Part shown: positions 16,771 to 26,727 of the stretch, piece after piece
Layout of the letters: each line of letters opens with the position of its first letter
Numbering within the stretch: position 1 is the first letter of the stretch
Assembly: GCF_002307475.1 (NCBI RefSeq)
Contig: NZ_NTMH01000003.1
Span: forward strand, 248,001-312,000
Length of the DNA: 64,000 nucleotides
Direction of reading: 5' to 3'
Source: Pantoea allii
GTDB taxonomy: Bacteria; Pseudomonadota; Gammaproteobacteria; Enterobacterales; Enterobacteriaceae
Made by a program: the position numbers and the translations under genes
The notes under the pieces: generated by a model
What the model was told of the DNA's origin: nothing
The model's database searches: none
Seen by the model: only the letters and a program-made list of their open reading frames with translations

Positions 16771-17478
16771 GTTTTCACCGGGATCAAGCCCGCACACCTG
16801 CCAGCGCACTGAACTGACACCTTTCTCCAGGCTGATACGGCTTACCAGACTTTCCAGCTGCCCGGTCATGCTGGGCTGCCCCATCACTTCGGCATTCACT
16901 TCCATGCGGTGCGGCGGGTCCAGATCTTCACTGTGAAGCGACTGCAGCCGCAAGCCGCTGTTGCCCAGGCTGTGCAGCATCAGGCTGCGCACCTGAACTT
17001 CATCCTGAGCCAGACAAACGATTTGCACTTTATAATGCTGTACCGCCTCGTCAGCCGACACGATCGACTGACGATTGATGCCCAGCGCCAGCTCGCGCAG
17101 CAGGATATTGGCGCACAGAATCACCATGCAGCCAATCGCCGCTTCGAGCAATAACCCCATGCTGCACAATACGCCCACGGCCGCTGTACACCATAAAGTG
17201 GCGGCGGTATTCAGGCCGCGCACATTTAACCCGTCGCGCATAATCACGCCACCGCCGAGAAAGCCGATGCCAGAAACCACATAGGCGGCTACGCGCGTGG
17301 CATCGGTGGCAATGCCCGGTACACATTGGGTCATCAGCACAAACAAACAGGCGCCGGTGCTGACCAGCGCGTTGGTGCGTAAGCCGGTCATGCGTTGACG
17401 CAGTTGACGTTCGCTGCCGATGAGCGCACCCAGAATCAGCGCAGCCGACACGCGCAGTAAAAAGATTTTCCAGTCCAT
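16765..17478 (-). CDS. MgtC/SapB-family inner-membrane protein
   Basis: 237 residues. The N-terminal half has about four or five membrane segments with the family core GALIGSERQLRQRMTGLRTN and GIGFLGGGVIM. NVRGLNTAATLWCTAAVG follows. The C-terminal cytoplasmic domain (about residues 145-237) is ACT-like, as in true MgtC. MgtC proteins help survival in low Mg and modulate the ATP synthase. It is a single gene; no Mg-sensing leader could be recognised upstream. Confidence 0.88.
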   Translation of the reverse strand: MDWKIFLLRVSAALILGALIGSERQLRQRMTGLRTNALVSTGACLFVLMTQCVPGIATDATRVAAYVVSGIGFLGGGVIMRDGLNVRGLNTAATLWCTAAVGVLCSMGLLLEAAIGCMVILCANILLRELALGINRQSIVSADEAVQHYKVQIVCLAQDEVQVRSLMLHSLGNSGLRLQSLHSEDLDPPHRMEVNAEVMGQPSMTGQLESLVSRISLEKGVSSVRWQVCGLDPGENG

Positions 17479-17789
17479 GATAAACCTCTCTCCGCCACGC
17501 AGTATGCGCAGGACGGAAAAGTAAAGATGAATAAAATGGATTACAGCAGGCGCTGATGCACAGAGCGCATCACGTTGTGGAGGGATGATTGTAAAACCGC
17601 CATCTTAACGCGCAGTTAAGACAGCCAGAAGACTATCTTACTGCAGAAGCCAGGTGTAATCGTTCGGGACTTTTGTCCAAGGTTGATTGCCTCATGAGTA
17701 AAATTCGCGGCGATTATATAGCCATCTGAGCAGAGATTTCCACTCAGATGGCTGTTCGTTAAGGTTTGGTTTATGCCAGCAGAAAGCGA
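17479..17789. other. Intergenic region between mgtC-like gene and ydeP
   Basis: 311 bases containing the promoter side of the mgtC-like gene and the 3' side of ydeP. Apart from the hairpin at 17720-17753 I see nothing definite. Confidence 0.5.
17720..17753 (-). terminator. Hairpin downstream of ydeP
   Basis: Arms AGCCATCTGAG and CTCAGATGGCT form a perfect 11-bp stem with a 12-base loop. The minus-strand continuation is AT-rich without a clean T-run, so it may be a terminator or a 3'-end stabiliser. Confidence 0.5.
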
Positions 17790-20117
17790 TTAGCGCAGGG
17801 TCGCCGCGTCCGCTGGTACTTCTGACCGGGCGGGTTCCATCATCACCGGGGTGCTTTTATAGGAGGGAATACCGCTCTTTGTGTCGTAACTGTCCAGTGG
17901 GATCAGCACATTGGCCTCGGGATAATAGGCTGCGACAGAGCCGTCGGCCATGTCATGGACCGCGATGGTCAGATTATCGAGTCGACGATGGGTAGGTTTA
18001 CCGTCCGGGTCCAGCGCAATGATGTTGACCTGATCGCCCATGCGAACCCCGTTTTTCTCCGCCTCATTTTCACTGATAAACAACACATCCCGGCGTCCTT
18101 TGATACCGCGATAGCGGTCGTCCAGGCCGTAAAGCGTGGTGTTGTACTGGTCGTGACTGCGTAACGTGGTCAGCACCAAATCATGGCATTTGAACGATCG
18201 CGGATCTTCGTTGATGCCGTCCATGAGCAGGAATTGTGCTTTACCTGACGGCGTATGCCAGACGCGTTCCGACGCGCCATTAGGTAAACGAAAACCGCCC
18301 GGCTGCTGGAGACGCTCATTAAAGTTGTCGAAGCCTGGCACCACCTTCTCAATGGCGTTACGGATGGTGCTGTAGTCAGCGATCATGCTGTCCCAGTCCA
18401 CTACAGTGCCCGGCAGCGTGGCTTTTGCCAGACCCGCTACCAGCGCTGGCTCGGATTTCAGATGCGGTGAGGCGGGTTCAAGCGTACCGCGAGAGGCGTG
18501 AACCATCGACATGGAATCTTCAACGGTTACGCTCTGCGCACCGGATTGCTGCTGGTCAATCTCTGTGCGTCCCAACACCGGGAACAGATAGCTGTGTTTT
18601 GCCAGCAACAAATGAGAACGATTCAGTTTGGTGGCCATATGCACCACTAAATCCAGCTTGCGCATGGCAGGGAACGTCTCCTGCGGGTCGGACATGGCTT
18701 CGGCCAGGTTACCGCCCAGGCAAAGCAGGGCATTGATTTTTCCATCGCGAATCGCCTGCACGGCCTGAACTGCGCCGTGGCCGTGTTTGGCTGGGGGTTT
18801 AAAACCAAACACTTTTTCAATGCTGTTCAGCAGGCTTTCTGTGGGAATCTCAGTGATACCCACGGTACGATCGCCCTGCACGTTTGAGTGACCGCGCAAA
18901 GGGCAGATCCCCGCGCCCTTCTTGCCCATATTGCCGCGCAACAGCAGCAGATTGGCTATCTGCTGAACATTTTGCGTGCCGTATTGATGCTGGGTAATCC
19001 CCATGCCATAGCAAATGATTGTGCGTTCAGCATTGGCATAAAGATGGGCAATGTGCTGAATTTGCTCACGCTCCATACCCGAGATTTTGAGGATGTGCTC
19101 CCAGTCTGTCGCCGCCAAATCGGCTTTCAACGCGTCAATGCCCTGGGTATGTTCTTCAATAAAGGCGAGATCGAAGATGCCCGGATCGCCTTTCGCTCTG
19201 GCGTCCTCATCCATCGCTAACAGACATTTCATCACGCCTTTCAGCATCGCGGCATCGCCGCCTACCCGAATTTTGTAGTAGGTCGAGGCCAGTTCTGTTG
19301 AGCTCAGCGTCAGCATCTGGACCGGGCTTTGTGGTGCGGTAAAACGTTCCAGCCCGCGTTCGCGTAACGGGTTGATCGCCACAATTCTGGCTCCGCGCTT
19401 TGCCACTTCCTGTAAGGTTGCCAGCATACGTGGATGGTTGGTGCCGGGGTTATGGCCAATGCAGATCACCAAATCACAGTGGTCAAAATCATCCAGTTCC
19501 ACCGTGCCTTTGCCTATGCCAATCGATTCAGGCAAGCCAACGCTGGTCGGCTCGTGGCACATGTTGGAACAGTCAGGAAAGTTGTTGGTTCCGAATTCAC
19601 GGGCAAACAGCTGCCAGAGAAACGCGGCTTCATTGGAGGCGCGACCCGAGGTGTAAAACTCCACGCTGTCCGGATCGTTATAGCTGCGCAGCCGCTCGCC
19701 AATTTCGTTAAAGGCCGTTTCCCATTCAATGGGCTGATAGGTATCGCTGGCGGGATCGTACTTCATCGGATGCGTCAGCCTGCCCTCGCCTTCAAGCTCA
19801 TGGGCGTTGCGCTGCCAAAGTTCGCTGACGGTATTCGCAGCAAAGAATTCAGGTGTGGTGCGTTTGCTGGTGGCTTCCCATGAAACCGCTTTTGCGCCGT
19901 TTTCACAGAATTCAAACGAGGAGGTGTGCTTGGGATCGGGCCAGGCGCAGCCCGGACAGTCAAACCCTTCGGGCTGGTTGACCTTGAACAACGCGATGAC
20001 GTCCTGCTTGACCGCCATCTGTCCACGAATGGCGCCAGCCACCGCTTTCAGGGCACCCCAGCCGCCTGCGGCACCCTCATAGGAATGAATGCCCGATGTA
20101 TTCTCTTGCTCTTTCAT
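17790..20117 (-). CDS. ydeP: FdhF/YdeP-family molybdopterin oxidoreductase
   Basis: 775 residues from the second Met (20117). The alignment with E. coli YdeP is obvious throughout: [84 protein letters not shown] and [19 protein letters not shown]. The N-terminal Cys-x2-Cys (CPGC) is retained, with no full four-Cys Fe-S motif. YdeP is a putative bis-MGD oxidoreductase linked to EvgA-controlled acid resistance in E. coli; its substrate is unknown. ydeP also lies near the terminus in E. coli. Confidence 0.93.
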   Translation of the reverse strand: MKEQENTSGIHSYEGAAGGWGALKAVAGAIRGQMAVKQDVIALFKVNQPEGFDCPGCAWPDPKHTSSFEFCENGAKAVSWEATSKRTTPEFFAANTVSELWQRNAHELEGEGRLTHPMKYDPASDTYQPIEWETAFNEIGERLRSYNDPDSVEFYTSGRASNEAAFLWQLFAREFGTNNFPDCSNMCHEPTSVGLPESIGIGKGTVELDDFDHCDLVICIGHNPGTNHPRMLATLQEVAKRGARIVAINPLRERGLERFTAPQSPVQMLTLSSTELASTYYKIRVGGDAAMLKGVMKCLLAMDEDARAKGDPGIFDLAFIEEHTQGIDALKADLAATDWEHILKISGMEREQIQHIAHLYANAERTIICYGMGITQHQYGTQNVQQIANLLLLRGNMGKKGAGICPLRGHSNVQGDRTVGITEIPTESLLNSIEKVFGFKPPAKHGHGAVQAVQAIRDGKINALLCLGGNLAEAMSDPQETFPAMRKLDLVVHMATKLNRSHLLLAKHSYLFPVLGRTEIDQQQSGAQSVTVEDSMSMVHASRGTLEPASPHLKSEPALVAGLAKATLPGTVVDWDSMIADYSTIRNAIEKVVPGFDNFNERLQQPGGFRLPNGASERVWHTPSGKAQFLLMDGINEDPRSFKCHDLVLTTLRSHDQYNTTLYGLDDRYRGIKGRRDVLFISENEAEKNGVRMGDQVNIIALDPDGKPTHRRLDNLTIAVHDMADGSVAAYYPEANVLIPLDSYDTKSGIPSYKSTPVMMEPARSEVPADAATLR

Positions 20118-20270
20118 ATTGCTCCACAATCACTGTTATTCGCTTTTCATTAAGCCTGGTACAGTAATTGCGATGGTGCGTGGGAACAGTGATGTAAATG
20201 TCAGGATAACCTTTGCTAAATGTTACATCGTTGCGTTTAGGCTGACTCATGGGCCGATTATGTGTCCTGA

Positions 20271-20435
20271 TCAGGCTTGCAGCGTATTCCCGCGCCGTTG
20301 TCTTCGGCAGCGCTCGGAGCAATATTGCACCTCTTCCCAGCATTTCTCCCACTTTTTGCGCCAGGTCATCGGTTTCTGGCACTGTTTGCAATAGCGAACC
20401 GGCAATGACTGTTTATTGCCTTTACATGTTTTCAT
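20271..20435 (-). CDS. DUF2256 small zinc-finger-like protein
   Basis: 54 residues from the ATG at 20435, with AAGGAG 6 bases upstream, a strong site for such a short gene. The Cys pattern is characteristic of DUF2256: RYCKQCQKPM, then W-rich KKWEKCWEEV, then YCSERCRRQR, six Cys likely binding zinc. The family is often found near cryptochrome/photolyase genes, but none is present here. It lies upstream of ydeP on the same strand with a 153-base gap. Confidence 0.85.
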   Translation of the reverse strand: MKTCKGNKQSLPVRYCKQCQKPMTWRKKWEKCWEEVQYCSERCRRQRRGNTLQA

Positions 20436-20625
20436 TTATCGCTCCTTTGCTCAGGTTACGCATTAGCATAAAAAGTATAGCCGCCGGGTAAGGCAAACTG
20501 CGTGACCTGATGCTGGTAGGGCTGATTGACTTTGCGGCAAATAGGATCAGAATAGCCTGCATCAAGGACTGCGCTACACGGAGTTTATCATCATCACCTT
20601 TCGCGACCTGTTCCGCTTCAACGCG

Positions 20626-21927
20626 GTGGTAAAAACTGGCCTGTTAGCCGCATCGGCCTTGCTGCTGGTCAGTTGTGCCTCTGAACCGCCTAAATCGCTG
20701 GTTACGCCCTTCCCGCCCGTCAGTAAACCGTCGCTGCCTTCACAACCGGTGCAACATCATGAACCGGTGCGCGGCGTCTGGCTGACGACGGTTTCACGGC
20801 TTGACTGGCCACCGATCGCCTCCGTGAATATCAGCAATGACAACGTGCGCGTCAGTCAGCAAAAAAAAGCGCTGACCGATAAGCTGGATAAGCTGAAAAG
20901 TCTGGGCATCAATACCGTGTTTTTTCAGGTTAAACCAGACGGCACGGCCCTGTGGAGATCAAAAATCCTGCCCTGGTCAGACATGATGACCGGAAAGATT
21001 GGTCAGGACCCGGGCTTCGATCCGCTGCAGTTTATGCTCGATGAGGCGCACAGGCGCGGTATGCGGGTACATGCCTGGTTTAATCCTTATCGCGTCTCGG
21101 TGAATACCAAACCTTCAACGGTGGGTGAGCTTAACCGCACGCTGTCACAGCAGCCAGCCAGCGTGTTTGTGCTGCATCGCGACTGGATTCGTACCTCGGG
21201 GGATCGCTATGTGCTCGACCCCGGCATTCCGGATGCCCGGGACTGGATAACCAGCATCGTGGCAGAAGTGGTCAAACGTTATGACATCGATGGCGTGCAG
21301 TTTGATGATTATTTCTATGCCGAATCACCGGGTTCTGCCTTGAATGACAGCCAGACCTTTATCAAATACGGTCAGGGTTATGCGTCTAAAGCGGACTGGC
21401 GCAGGCACAATACGCAGTTGTTAATCGAACAGGTTTCTCACACCATCAAGCAGCTCAAGCCGAATGTAGAATTTGGCGTCAGCCCGGCTGGCGTCTGGCG
21501 TAACCGCTCCCATGATGCGGCAGGCTCGGATACGCGCGGTGCGGCGGCTTATGATGAATCCTATGCGGATACGCGCCGTTGGGTGCAGGAAGGCTTGCTG
21601 GACTATATTGCGCCGCAGATTTACTGGCCCTTCTCGCGCAGCGCCGCCCGCTATGATGTGCTGGCAAACTGGTGGGCTAACGTGGTGAAGCCAACCAAAA
21701 CCCGCCTGTATATCGGCATTGCCTTATACAAGGTTGGCGTGCCGGCTAAAAATGAGCCGGAGTGGACGATTAACGGTGGTGTGCCGGAGCTGAAAAGACA
21801 ACTGGATCTTAACGATTCCATCCCGCAGATCGATGGCACTATTTTGTTCCGGGAAGATTACCTGAATCAGCCGCAAACCCAGCAGGCCGTTAACTACCTG
21901 CGCAGCCGTTGGGGCCAGACAAAGTGA
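20626..21927 (+). CDS. digH: Glycosyl hydrolase-like lipoprotein DigH (YddW)
   Basis: 433 residues from a GTG at 20626, just ahead of a lipoprotein signal with lipobox LLLVSC. No ATG or clear Shine-Dalgarno sequence is visible, so the start may be a few codons off. The body is nearly colinear with E. coli DigH/YddW: RGVWLTTVSRLDWPP, INTVFFQVKPDGTALW, MRVHAWFNPYRVSVNTKP, DGVQFDDYFYAESPGS and RGAAAYDESYADTRRWV. DigH hydrolyses denuded glycan strands of peptidoglycan at the division site and sits in the outer membrane. The gene is near the terminus in E. coli too. Confidence 0.92.
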   Translation: MVKTGLLAASALLLVSCASEPPKSLVTPFPPVSKPSLPSQPVQHHEPVRGVWLTTVSRLDWPPIASVNISNDNVRVSQQKKALTDKLDKLKSLGINTVFFQVKPDGTALWRSKILPWSDMMTGKIGQDPGFDPLQFMLDEAHRRGMRVHAWFNPYRVSVNTKPSTVGELNRTLSQQPASVFVLHRDWIRTSGDRYVLDPGIPDARDWITSIVAEVVKRYDIDGVQFDDYFYAESPGSALNDSQTFIKYGQGYASKADWRRHNTQLLIEQVSHTIKQLKPNVEFGVSPAGVWRNRSHDAAGSDTRGAAAYDESYADTRRWVQEGLLDYIAPQIYWPFSRSAARYDVLANWWANVVKPTKTRLYIGIALYKVGVPAKNEPEWTINGGVPELKRQLDLNDSIPQIDGTILFREDYLNQPQTQQAVNYLRSRWGQTK

Positions 21928-22361
21928 TCCATACCAGGATCGTCCCCGCATGCACACCGGCGCTGCAGGTGTTGACGGCCCGTCTGTCAGCCGAGCTGTT
22001 GGCAATCACCGGCGACGACGGGACGCATCACTTTACTCCCTCAGACGATGCGCTATGGATACTGGCCACCGATGATGCGGATAACCCTGTTGGCTGCGGC
22101 GCATTGCTGCATGTTTCCCCTGATATGGCCGAACTGAAACGCATGTTTTCCACCCGACAGCGTGCGGGAACCGGCGCGGCGCTGCTGGCAGCCATAGAGC
22201 AACTTGCCCGGCAGCGGGGCTATAAAGCGATTCGGCTTTCTACCCGCGTCATCAATACCCGGGCCGTGGCGTTTTATCAGCGTCAGGGTTATCAGGAAAC
22301 CGACCGCTATGGCGTGTATGTGGACAGGCCCGCCTCGGTTTGCCTGAGTAAAACATTATGA
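21924..22361 (+). CDS. GNAT-family N-acetyltransferase
   Basis: 145 residues from the GTG at 21924, whose GTGA overlaps the digH stop, indicating translational coupling; a TTG at 21909 is possible. The acetyl-CoA site is at about residues 82-100 (FSTRQRAGTGAALLAAI; Arg/Gln-x-x-Gly-x-Gly/Ala), with the late motif NTRAVAFYQRQGY. It transfers acetyl groups to an unknown amine. Confidence 0.85.
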   Translation: MIHTRIVPACTPALQVLTARLSAELLAITGDDGTHHFTPSDDALWILATDDADNPVGCGALLHVSPDMAELKRMFSTRQRAGTGAALLAAIEQLARQRGYKAIRLSTRVINTRAVAFYQRQGYQETDRYGVYVDRPASVCLSKTL

Positions 22362-22474
22362 GCATTAACAATTATTTTACTAATTTGCCATAAATAGCAC
22401 TTTTGTCAGCACCGCTGTTTTTTCGTGGGGTAAGATACGTCAACTAACGTAAAGCCGCCTATACGGAAATCCTC

Positions 22475-23704
22475 ATGTCTGATTACTCCAGCGACGTAAA
22501 ATCAAACCCGCCGGGCCTGGCCCCGACCGTTGACGACAGCCAGAAGATTCTGGTGTCGATTCTTGGCGCGGTGGCGGTTTCCCACTGCTGTAACGATTTT
22601 ATCCAGGCCATGCTGCCGTCGATTTATCCTTTGCTGAAATCCAATTTTTCTCTCAGCTATGCGCAGATTGGCCTGATTACGCTTATCTATCAGATGACCG
22701 CCTCGCTGTTGCAGCCCTGGATTGGCCTGTATACCGACAAACATCCTAAACCCTGGCTGCTGCCCTCTGGCATGGTGGCAACCCTGTTCGGCATCGGACT
22801 GCTGGCAATAGCCCCGCACTTCTCCGTGGTGTTGCTTGCTTCGGCGCTGATCGGCGTGGGTTCCGCAACCTTTCACCCTGAAGCCTCCCGTGTGGCACGC
22901 ATGGCATCGGGCGGGCACTTTGGTACGGCGCAGTCCACCTTTCAGGTCGGTGGCTATATCGGCACGGCCTTTGCGCCTTTAGTGGCCGCGATGCTGATTA
23001 TTCCGCATGGGCAGCTGGCGGTGGGCTGGCTGATGTTGATTGCGCTGTTTGCGGTCATTGTCCTTTCCGGCATCAGCCGCTGGACGGTTAAGCACGGCCA
23101 TGCACACATGAAAAAACATAACGGTCAGGCAATGCGATCGCTGTCCCCGCGAGATGTGAAACTGGCGTTATCGGTGGTCGGTGTGCTGCTGCTGGCAAAA
23201 TTTACCTACATTGCTTCTATTAGTAACTACTACATTTTCTATCTGGTTGAGCGTTTTCAGCTCCCGATCCCTCAGGCTCAGATCTACCTGTTTACCTTTC
23301 TGGCCGCCGTGGCGATCGGCACCCTGGTGGGAGGGCCGGTCGGCGATCGTATTGGTCGTAAGGCAGTGGTCTGGATCTCGTTTCTGGGCGTTATCCCGTT
23401 CTCGCTGCTGATGCCGCATGCCAATCTGTTCTGGACCGCCGTGCTGACCGTCTGTATCGGTCTGGTCTTTTCATCGGCGTTTGCCGCACTGGTGGTGTAT
23501 GCGCAGGAAGTCCTGCCGGGCCGCACCGGCATGGTGGCCGGGATTATGTTTGGCACCATGTTTGGTATTGGCGGGATTGCGGCGGCGGCGCTGGGGAAAT
23601 TTGCGGACTGGTACGGCATCACCACGGTGTACAACGCCTGTGGCTTTCTTCCACTATTGGGCTTTGCCACCTTACTGATGCCCGATACACGTCGCGTTAA
23701 ATAA
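22475..23704 (+). CDS. fsr: Fosmidomycin-resistance-type MFS efflux protein Fsr
   Basis: 409 residues, 12 membrane segments. It resembles E. coli Fsr along its length: FIQAMLPSIYPLLKSNFSLSYAQIG, LLQPWIGLYTDKHPKPW, and GSATFHPEASRVARMASGGHFG. A charged loop lies in the middle (residues about 205-225), and GDRIGRKAV is the conserved loop between helices 8 and 9. It likely exports fosmidomycin or related drugs by proton antiport. It converges on malT with a shared terminator between them. Confidence 0.92.
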   Translation: MSDYSSDVKSNPPGLAPTVDDSQKILVSILGAVAVSHCCNDFIQAMLPSIYPLLKSNFSLSYAQIGLITLIYQMTASLLQPWIGLYTDKHPKPWLLPSGMVATLFGIGLLAIAPHFSVVLLASALIGVGSATFHPEASRVARMASGGHFGTAQSTFQVGGYIGTAFAPLVAAMLIIPHGQLAVGWLMLIALFAVIVLSGISRWTVKHGHAHMKKHNGQAMRSLSPRDVKLALSVVGVLLLAKFTYIASISNYYIFYLVERFQLPIPQAQIYLFTFLAAVAIGTLVGGPVGDRIGRKAVVWISFLGVIPFSLLMPHANLFWTAVLTVCIGLVFSSAFAALVVYAQEVLPGRTGMVAGIMFGTMFGIGGIAAAALGKFADWYGITTVYNACGFLPLLGFATLLMPDTRRVK

Positions 23705-23711
23705 CGGCACA

Positions 23712-23741
23712 GACAGGCAGCGTGCTGCTGCCTGTCGTCTT
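23712..23741. terminator. Terminator between convergent fsr and malT
   Basis: GACAGGCAG (23712-23720) and CTGCCTGTC (23728-23736) form a perfect 9-bp stem with a 7-base loop, followed by GTCTTT. It can serve fsr on the plus strand and possibly malT on the minus strand. Confidence 0.75.
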
Positions 23742-23743
23742 TC

Positions 23744-26446
23744 TCACACGTAGCCCATCATTTTCAGCATCGACTGCGCCTGGGTCATGGCTTCAGCCCG
23801 ATGCGTAATCCCCAGCTTTTGATAAAGATTACGGATATGGGTTTTGATGGTGGTTGACGCCACCTCCAGCTCCGCCGCAATCTGCTCGTTGCTGTAACCC
23901 GAATAGATTAGCCCCAGCACCTGCCATTCGCGCTGTGTCAGTGGGCTGGTACGGATCAGCTCGGGCACGTCAGGATGATTCAGCAGGCGGCTGACAAACC
24001 CCTCGTCAAAATGGGCAAATTTATGACGGTGGTATTTATTGATCTCGTTAAGGATGCGCCGTGCCCGATGGTTATCCAGCTCATCCAGTGCATTCAGCTG
24101 CAGCACCTGGCGTAGCTGTTGCGCCATGGGTTCGCCCTGAACGACAAAATGGCTGATAAAGCCGGTGCTGCGAGCCAGCCTGAGCGCCTCCAACAGTGCG
24201 TGCTGCGCGTTGGCGCGCTGATCGTTTTCCCAGTAGATATGGTTCAGCAACAGTACATTACGGTTAAGATCGCTCATTAACTGCAAGGCACGTGCGTTTT
24301 CATTCAGCTCATCCAGAATCACTTCGGCCTGAGTGTAATGCCCCAGTAAAATTTGCGCCCGCGCGACGTTGCGCCACTGCCCCTGCAAAAAATGGTTATT
24401 GGCACAGGCCGGTTTGGGTGTCTGACGCAGCCACTCACTGGCGCTTTGCGTGTCTCCTGTCATTTGCCAGTACAACACCCGCACCTTATCGGCATTGGCG
24501 AGCCAGTCATTGTGCCAGCGTCCATTGTTAAGCAGGTTTTCCAGCCGGTTTAACAGGTTGCGGGCGTTGTCCAGGTTTCCCCGGGCAATCGCGCTCTGCA
24601 CCAACAGTCCAAGGCACTGGATCTGCTGCTGAGGCTGATAACCCTGCAACACCTTCATGCCTTCACGTGCGGCCTGCTCGGCCTCATCCAGCCTGCCCCA
24701 GGCCCACATCAGCTGGGCACGGATACGCAGCAGAAACTCATGCAGCGGGAAGTGAGAAAGATGCTGCTCTTTCACCAACACAAAGGCGCGCTCCTGGGTT
24801 TCATAGGCGGTTTGCAAAAAGCCCTGGGCAAACAGGATTTCGCTTTGCTGGATCAGGCTCCAGAGCACATAGTGCCAGGCCTCATCCCGTCGCGCCATGT
24901 GCTCCGTCTGGCGCATGAGATCCAGCGAATTACTCAGCTCCCCTTTGCAATGCATGACCTCGCCATGCACGGATGTGGCGACAATACGGCTGTAATGGCG
25001 ACGTTCAGGCAGGGCGTCCAGCGCCAGCATCGCCAGACGTTCGGCCTCATCAGCATTGCCGTCGTTTATCGCAACCTGCGCCCGTAACGCATTGAACTCA
25101 CCGCGCAGCACCGCATCGATTTCACACTGGCTCTCCTCTTCAAACCGGGCCAGCAGGCTGTTAACCTCTGCGAAACGGTGCTGGCTTTGCATCAGCCAGG
25201 CCTGCAGCAGCACCAGGCTGGGATTCTCAAGTCGCATCGCCCAGGGCAGCGCATTGAGCGAGGACTCCAGTAAAGGCAGTTCGCTCTGATTAAACAGTGA
25301 CCACGCGTGCTCGGTTAACACATCCCGCAGCATCTCCGCATCACCCGAGGCGCGCGCATGATGGATAGCCTCGCTGGGGAAGCCCTGCGCCATCCAGCTT
25401 GTCGCCGCCGCCCGATGCAGTGCCGGCAGCTCGGCGGCCAGTTCCCACTGACAGCGCTGTTGCAGGAAACTGCCAAACAGCGGGTGATAGCTAAACCACT
25501 GACCCGAGTCATCCATTCGTTGCAGAAACAGCCCCTGACGCTCAATCTCTTCCAGCCAGCGCTGACCGTTATCCTCACCTGTCACCTGGGTAATCAGCGC
25601 CGCATTGAGCGAACGCAATAGCGAACTTTTAAGCAGGAAATGGCGTGTCGTCAGACTGACGTTATCCAGAACTTCCTCGACCAGATAATCGGTTAAATGG
25701 CTGGCGTTAATACCAGACAGACGACGTGCCGAGTGTTGCGCGGCGCCTGCACCCTGCCGGGCCGACAGTGCAATAAGCTGTAGCGCGGTAGCCCAGCCCG
25801 CCACATCATCACACAGCCGCCCTGTCTCGTCGGAGGCCAGCGGCGCAGGCAGGCGGGCATCAAAAAACTGTTGGGCTTCGTGATGGGTGAAGGCCAGTTG
25901 CTGACTGCTTAGCTCCAGCAACTGCTCGCGAACACGCAGATTGGCGATGCCTAACTGCGGCAGATTGCGTGAGAGCACCACCAGGGTAATGTTTTCGGGC
26001 TGATGGCGTAAAAAGAAACGCATCGCATCATGAATCACAGGATTCGTAATGTGATGGTAATCATCGATAATCAGCCACAGCGGCTGATGCCAGGCCTGGA
26101 GTTCGTGAAAGATCTGGGTAAAGAGCGCATTCAGGTTAACGTACTGGCGCTTGTGGGCCAGCGCCTCGCTGCGGCTACAAGCGCCCTGCGTGGCCTGCTG
26201 AAGCGCAGCAATGAGATAGTCTGCAAAACGCTCCGTTTGATTGTCACTTTCATCAAGAGAATACCAGCCTAAATCGGCCTTATCTGCTGCCCACTGAGAC
26301 AGTAATGTGGTTTTGCCGTAGCCCGCCGGACTGGTCACCAGTACCAGCCGATAATTACCCGCAGCCGATAATTTTCGTATCAGGCGGTCCCGTTTTACCG
26401 TGGTTTCATGGCGGACAGGACGGCTGAGTTTTGAGGGGATTAACAT
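23744..26446 (-). CDS. malT: Maltose regulon transcriptional activator MalT
   Basis: 900 residues from [12 protein letters not shown], the exact E. coli MalT start; a 12-residue upstream extension is rejected. Order: STAND/NB-ARC-like ATPase with Walker A ([10 protein letters not shown], about residue 35), winged-helix and superhelical TPR-like domains that bind maltotriose (about 430-800), and a C-terminal LuxR-type HTH ([34 protein letters not shown]). It activates malPQ and other maltose genes when bound to maltotriose and ATP. It is divergent from malP across a 281-bp region with MalT-box-like sequences. Confidence 0.96.
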   Translation of the reverse strand: MLIPSKLSRPVRHETTVKRDRLIRKLSAAGNYRLVLVTSPAGYGKTTLLSQWAADKADLGWYSLDESDNQTERFADYLIAALQQATQGACSRSEALAHKRQYVNLNALFTQIFHELQAWHQPLWLIIDDYHHITNPVIHDAMRFFLRHQPENITLVVLSRNLPQLGIANLRVREQLLELSSQQLAFTHHEAQQFFDARLPAPLASDETGRLCDDVAGWATALQLIALSARQGAGAAQHSARRLSGINASHLTDYLVEEVLDNVSLTTRHFLLKSSLLRSLNAALITQVTGEDNGQRWLEEIERQGLFLQRMDDSGQWFSYHPLFGSFLQQRCQWELAAELPALHRAAATSWMAQGFPSEAIHHARASGDAEMLRDVLTEHAWSLFNQSELPLLESSLNALPWAMRLENPSLVLLQAWLMQSQHRFAEVNSLLARFEEESQCEIDAVLRGEFNALRAQVAINDGNADEAERLAMLALDALPERRHYSRIVATSVHGEVMHCKGELSNSLDLMRQTEHMARRDEAWHYVLWSLIQQSEILFAQGFLQTAYETQERAFVLVKEQHLSHFPLHEFLLRIRAQLMWAWGRLDEAEQAAREGMKVLQGYQPQQQIQCLGLLVQSAIARGNLDNARNLLNRLENLLNNGRWHNDWLANADKVRVLYWQMTGDTQSASEWLRQTPKPACANNHFLQGQWRNVARAQILLGHYTQAEVILDELNENARALQLMSDLNRNVLLLNHIYWENDQRANAQHALLEALRLARSTGFISHFVVQGEPMAQQLRQVLQLNALDELDNHRARRILNEINKYHRHKFAHFDEGFVSRLLNHPDVPELIRTSPLTQREWQVLGLIYSGYSNEQIAAELEVASTTIKTHIRNLYQKLGITHRAEAMTQAQSMLKMMGYV

Positions 26447-26727
26447 GAACGCACGCTTCTCCGTTAACGTCTGGCGCATCATTTTTTTACGCTTCGTAAT
26501 TATTCCTCACACGTTCAGCTATCGCCTCTGATAAAGCAAGTGGACGCTTAAGTGGATCTTCACAAAAGCGAGTCTAATCACACTTAAGTTAAATTTTCAG
26601 GCTTGCCTTATCCTCTCCTCCCTTGCCCTCATCCTGACGGAACCTTTGCCGGGATGAGGAGCGGGCCTGCGCGCCAGGGCAGACTGAATGTCATCCCTTT
26701 TCTACTTTATCGACAGGACACCAGGCT
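26447..26727. promoter_or_regulatory. malT-malP control region with MalT-box-like motifs
   Basis: Motifs resembling the MalT box (core GGATGA within a G-rich decamer) occur as GGGATGAGGA at 26651-26660 on the plus strand. On the minus strand they occur as GGATGAGG (26627-26634), with a degenerate GGATAAGG near 26607-26614. The first two face each other as an inverted pair. Multiple boxes upstream of malP are as expected from E. coli. Confidence 0.6.

Noticed and set aside
20077..20250. Possible 57-residue minus-strand ORF between the DUF2256 gene and ydeP
   Set aside because: It overlaps the ydeP start, has no ribosome-binding site and shows no recognisable protein character.
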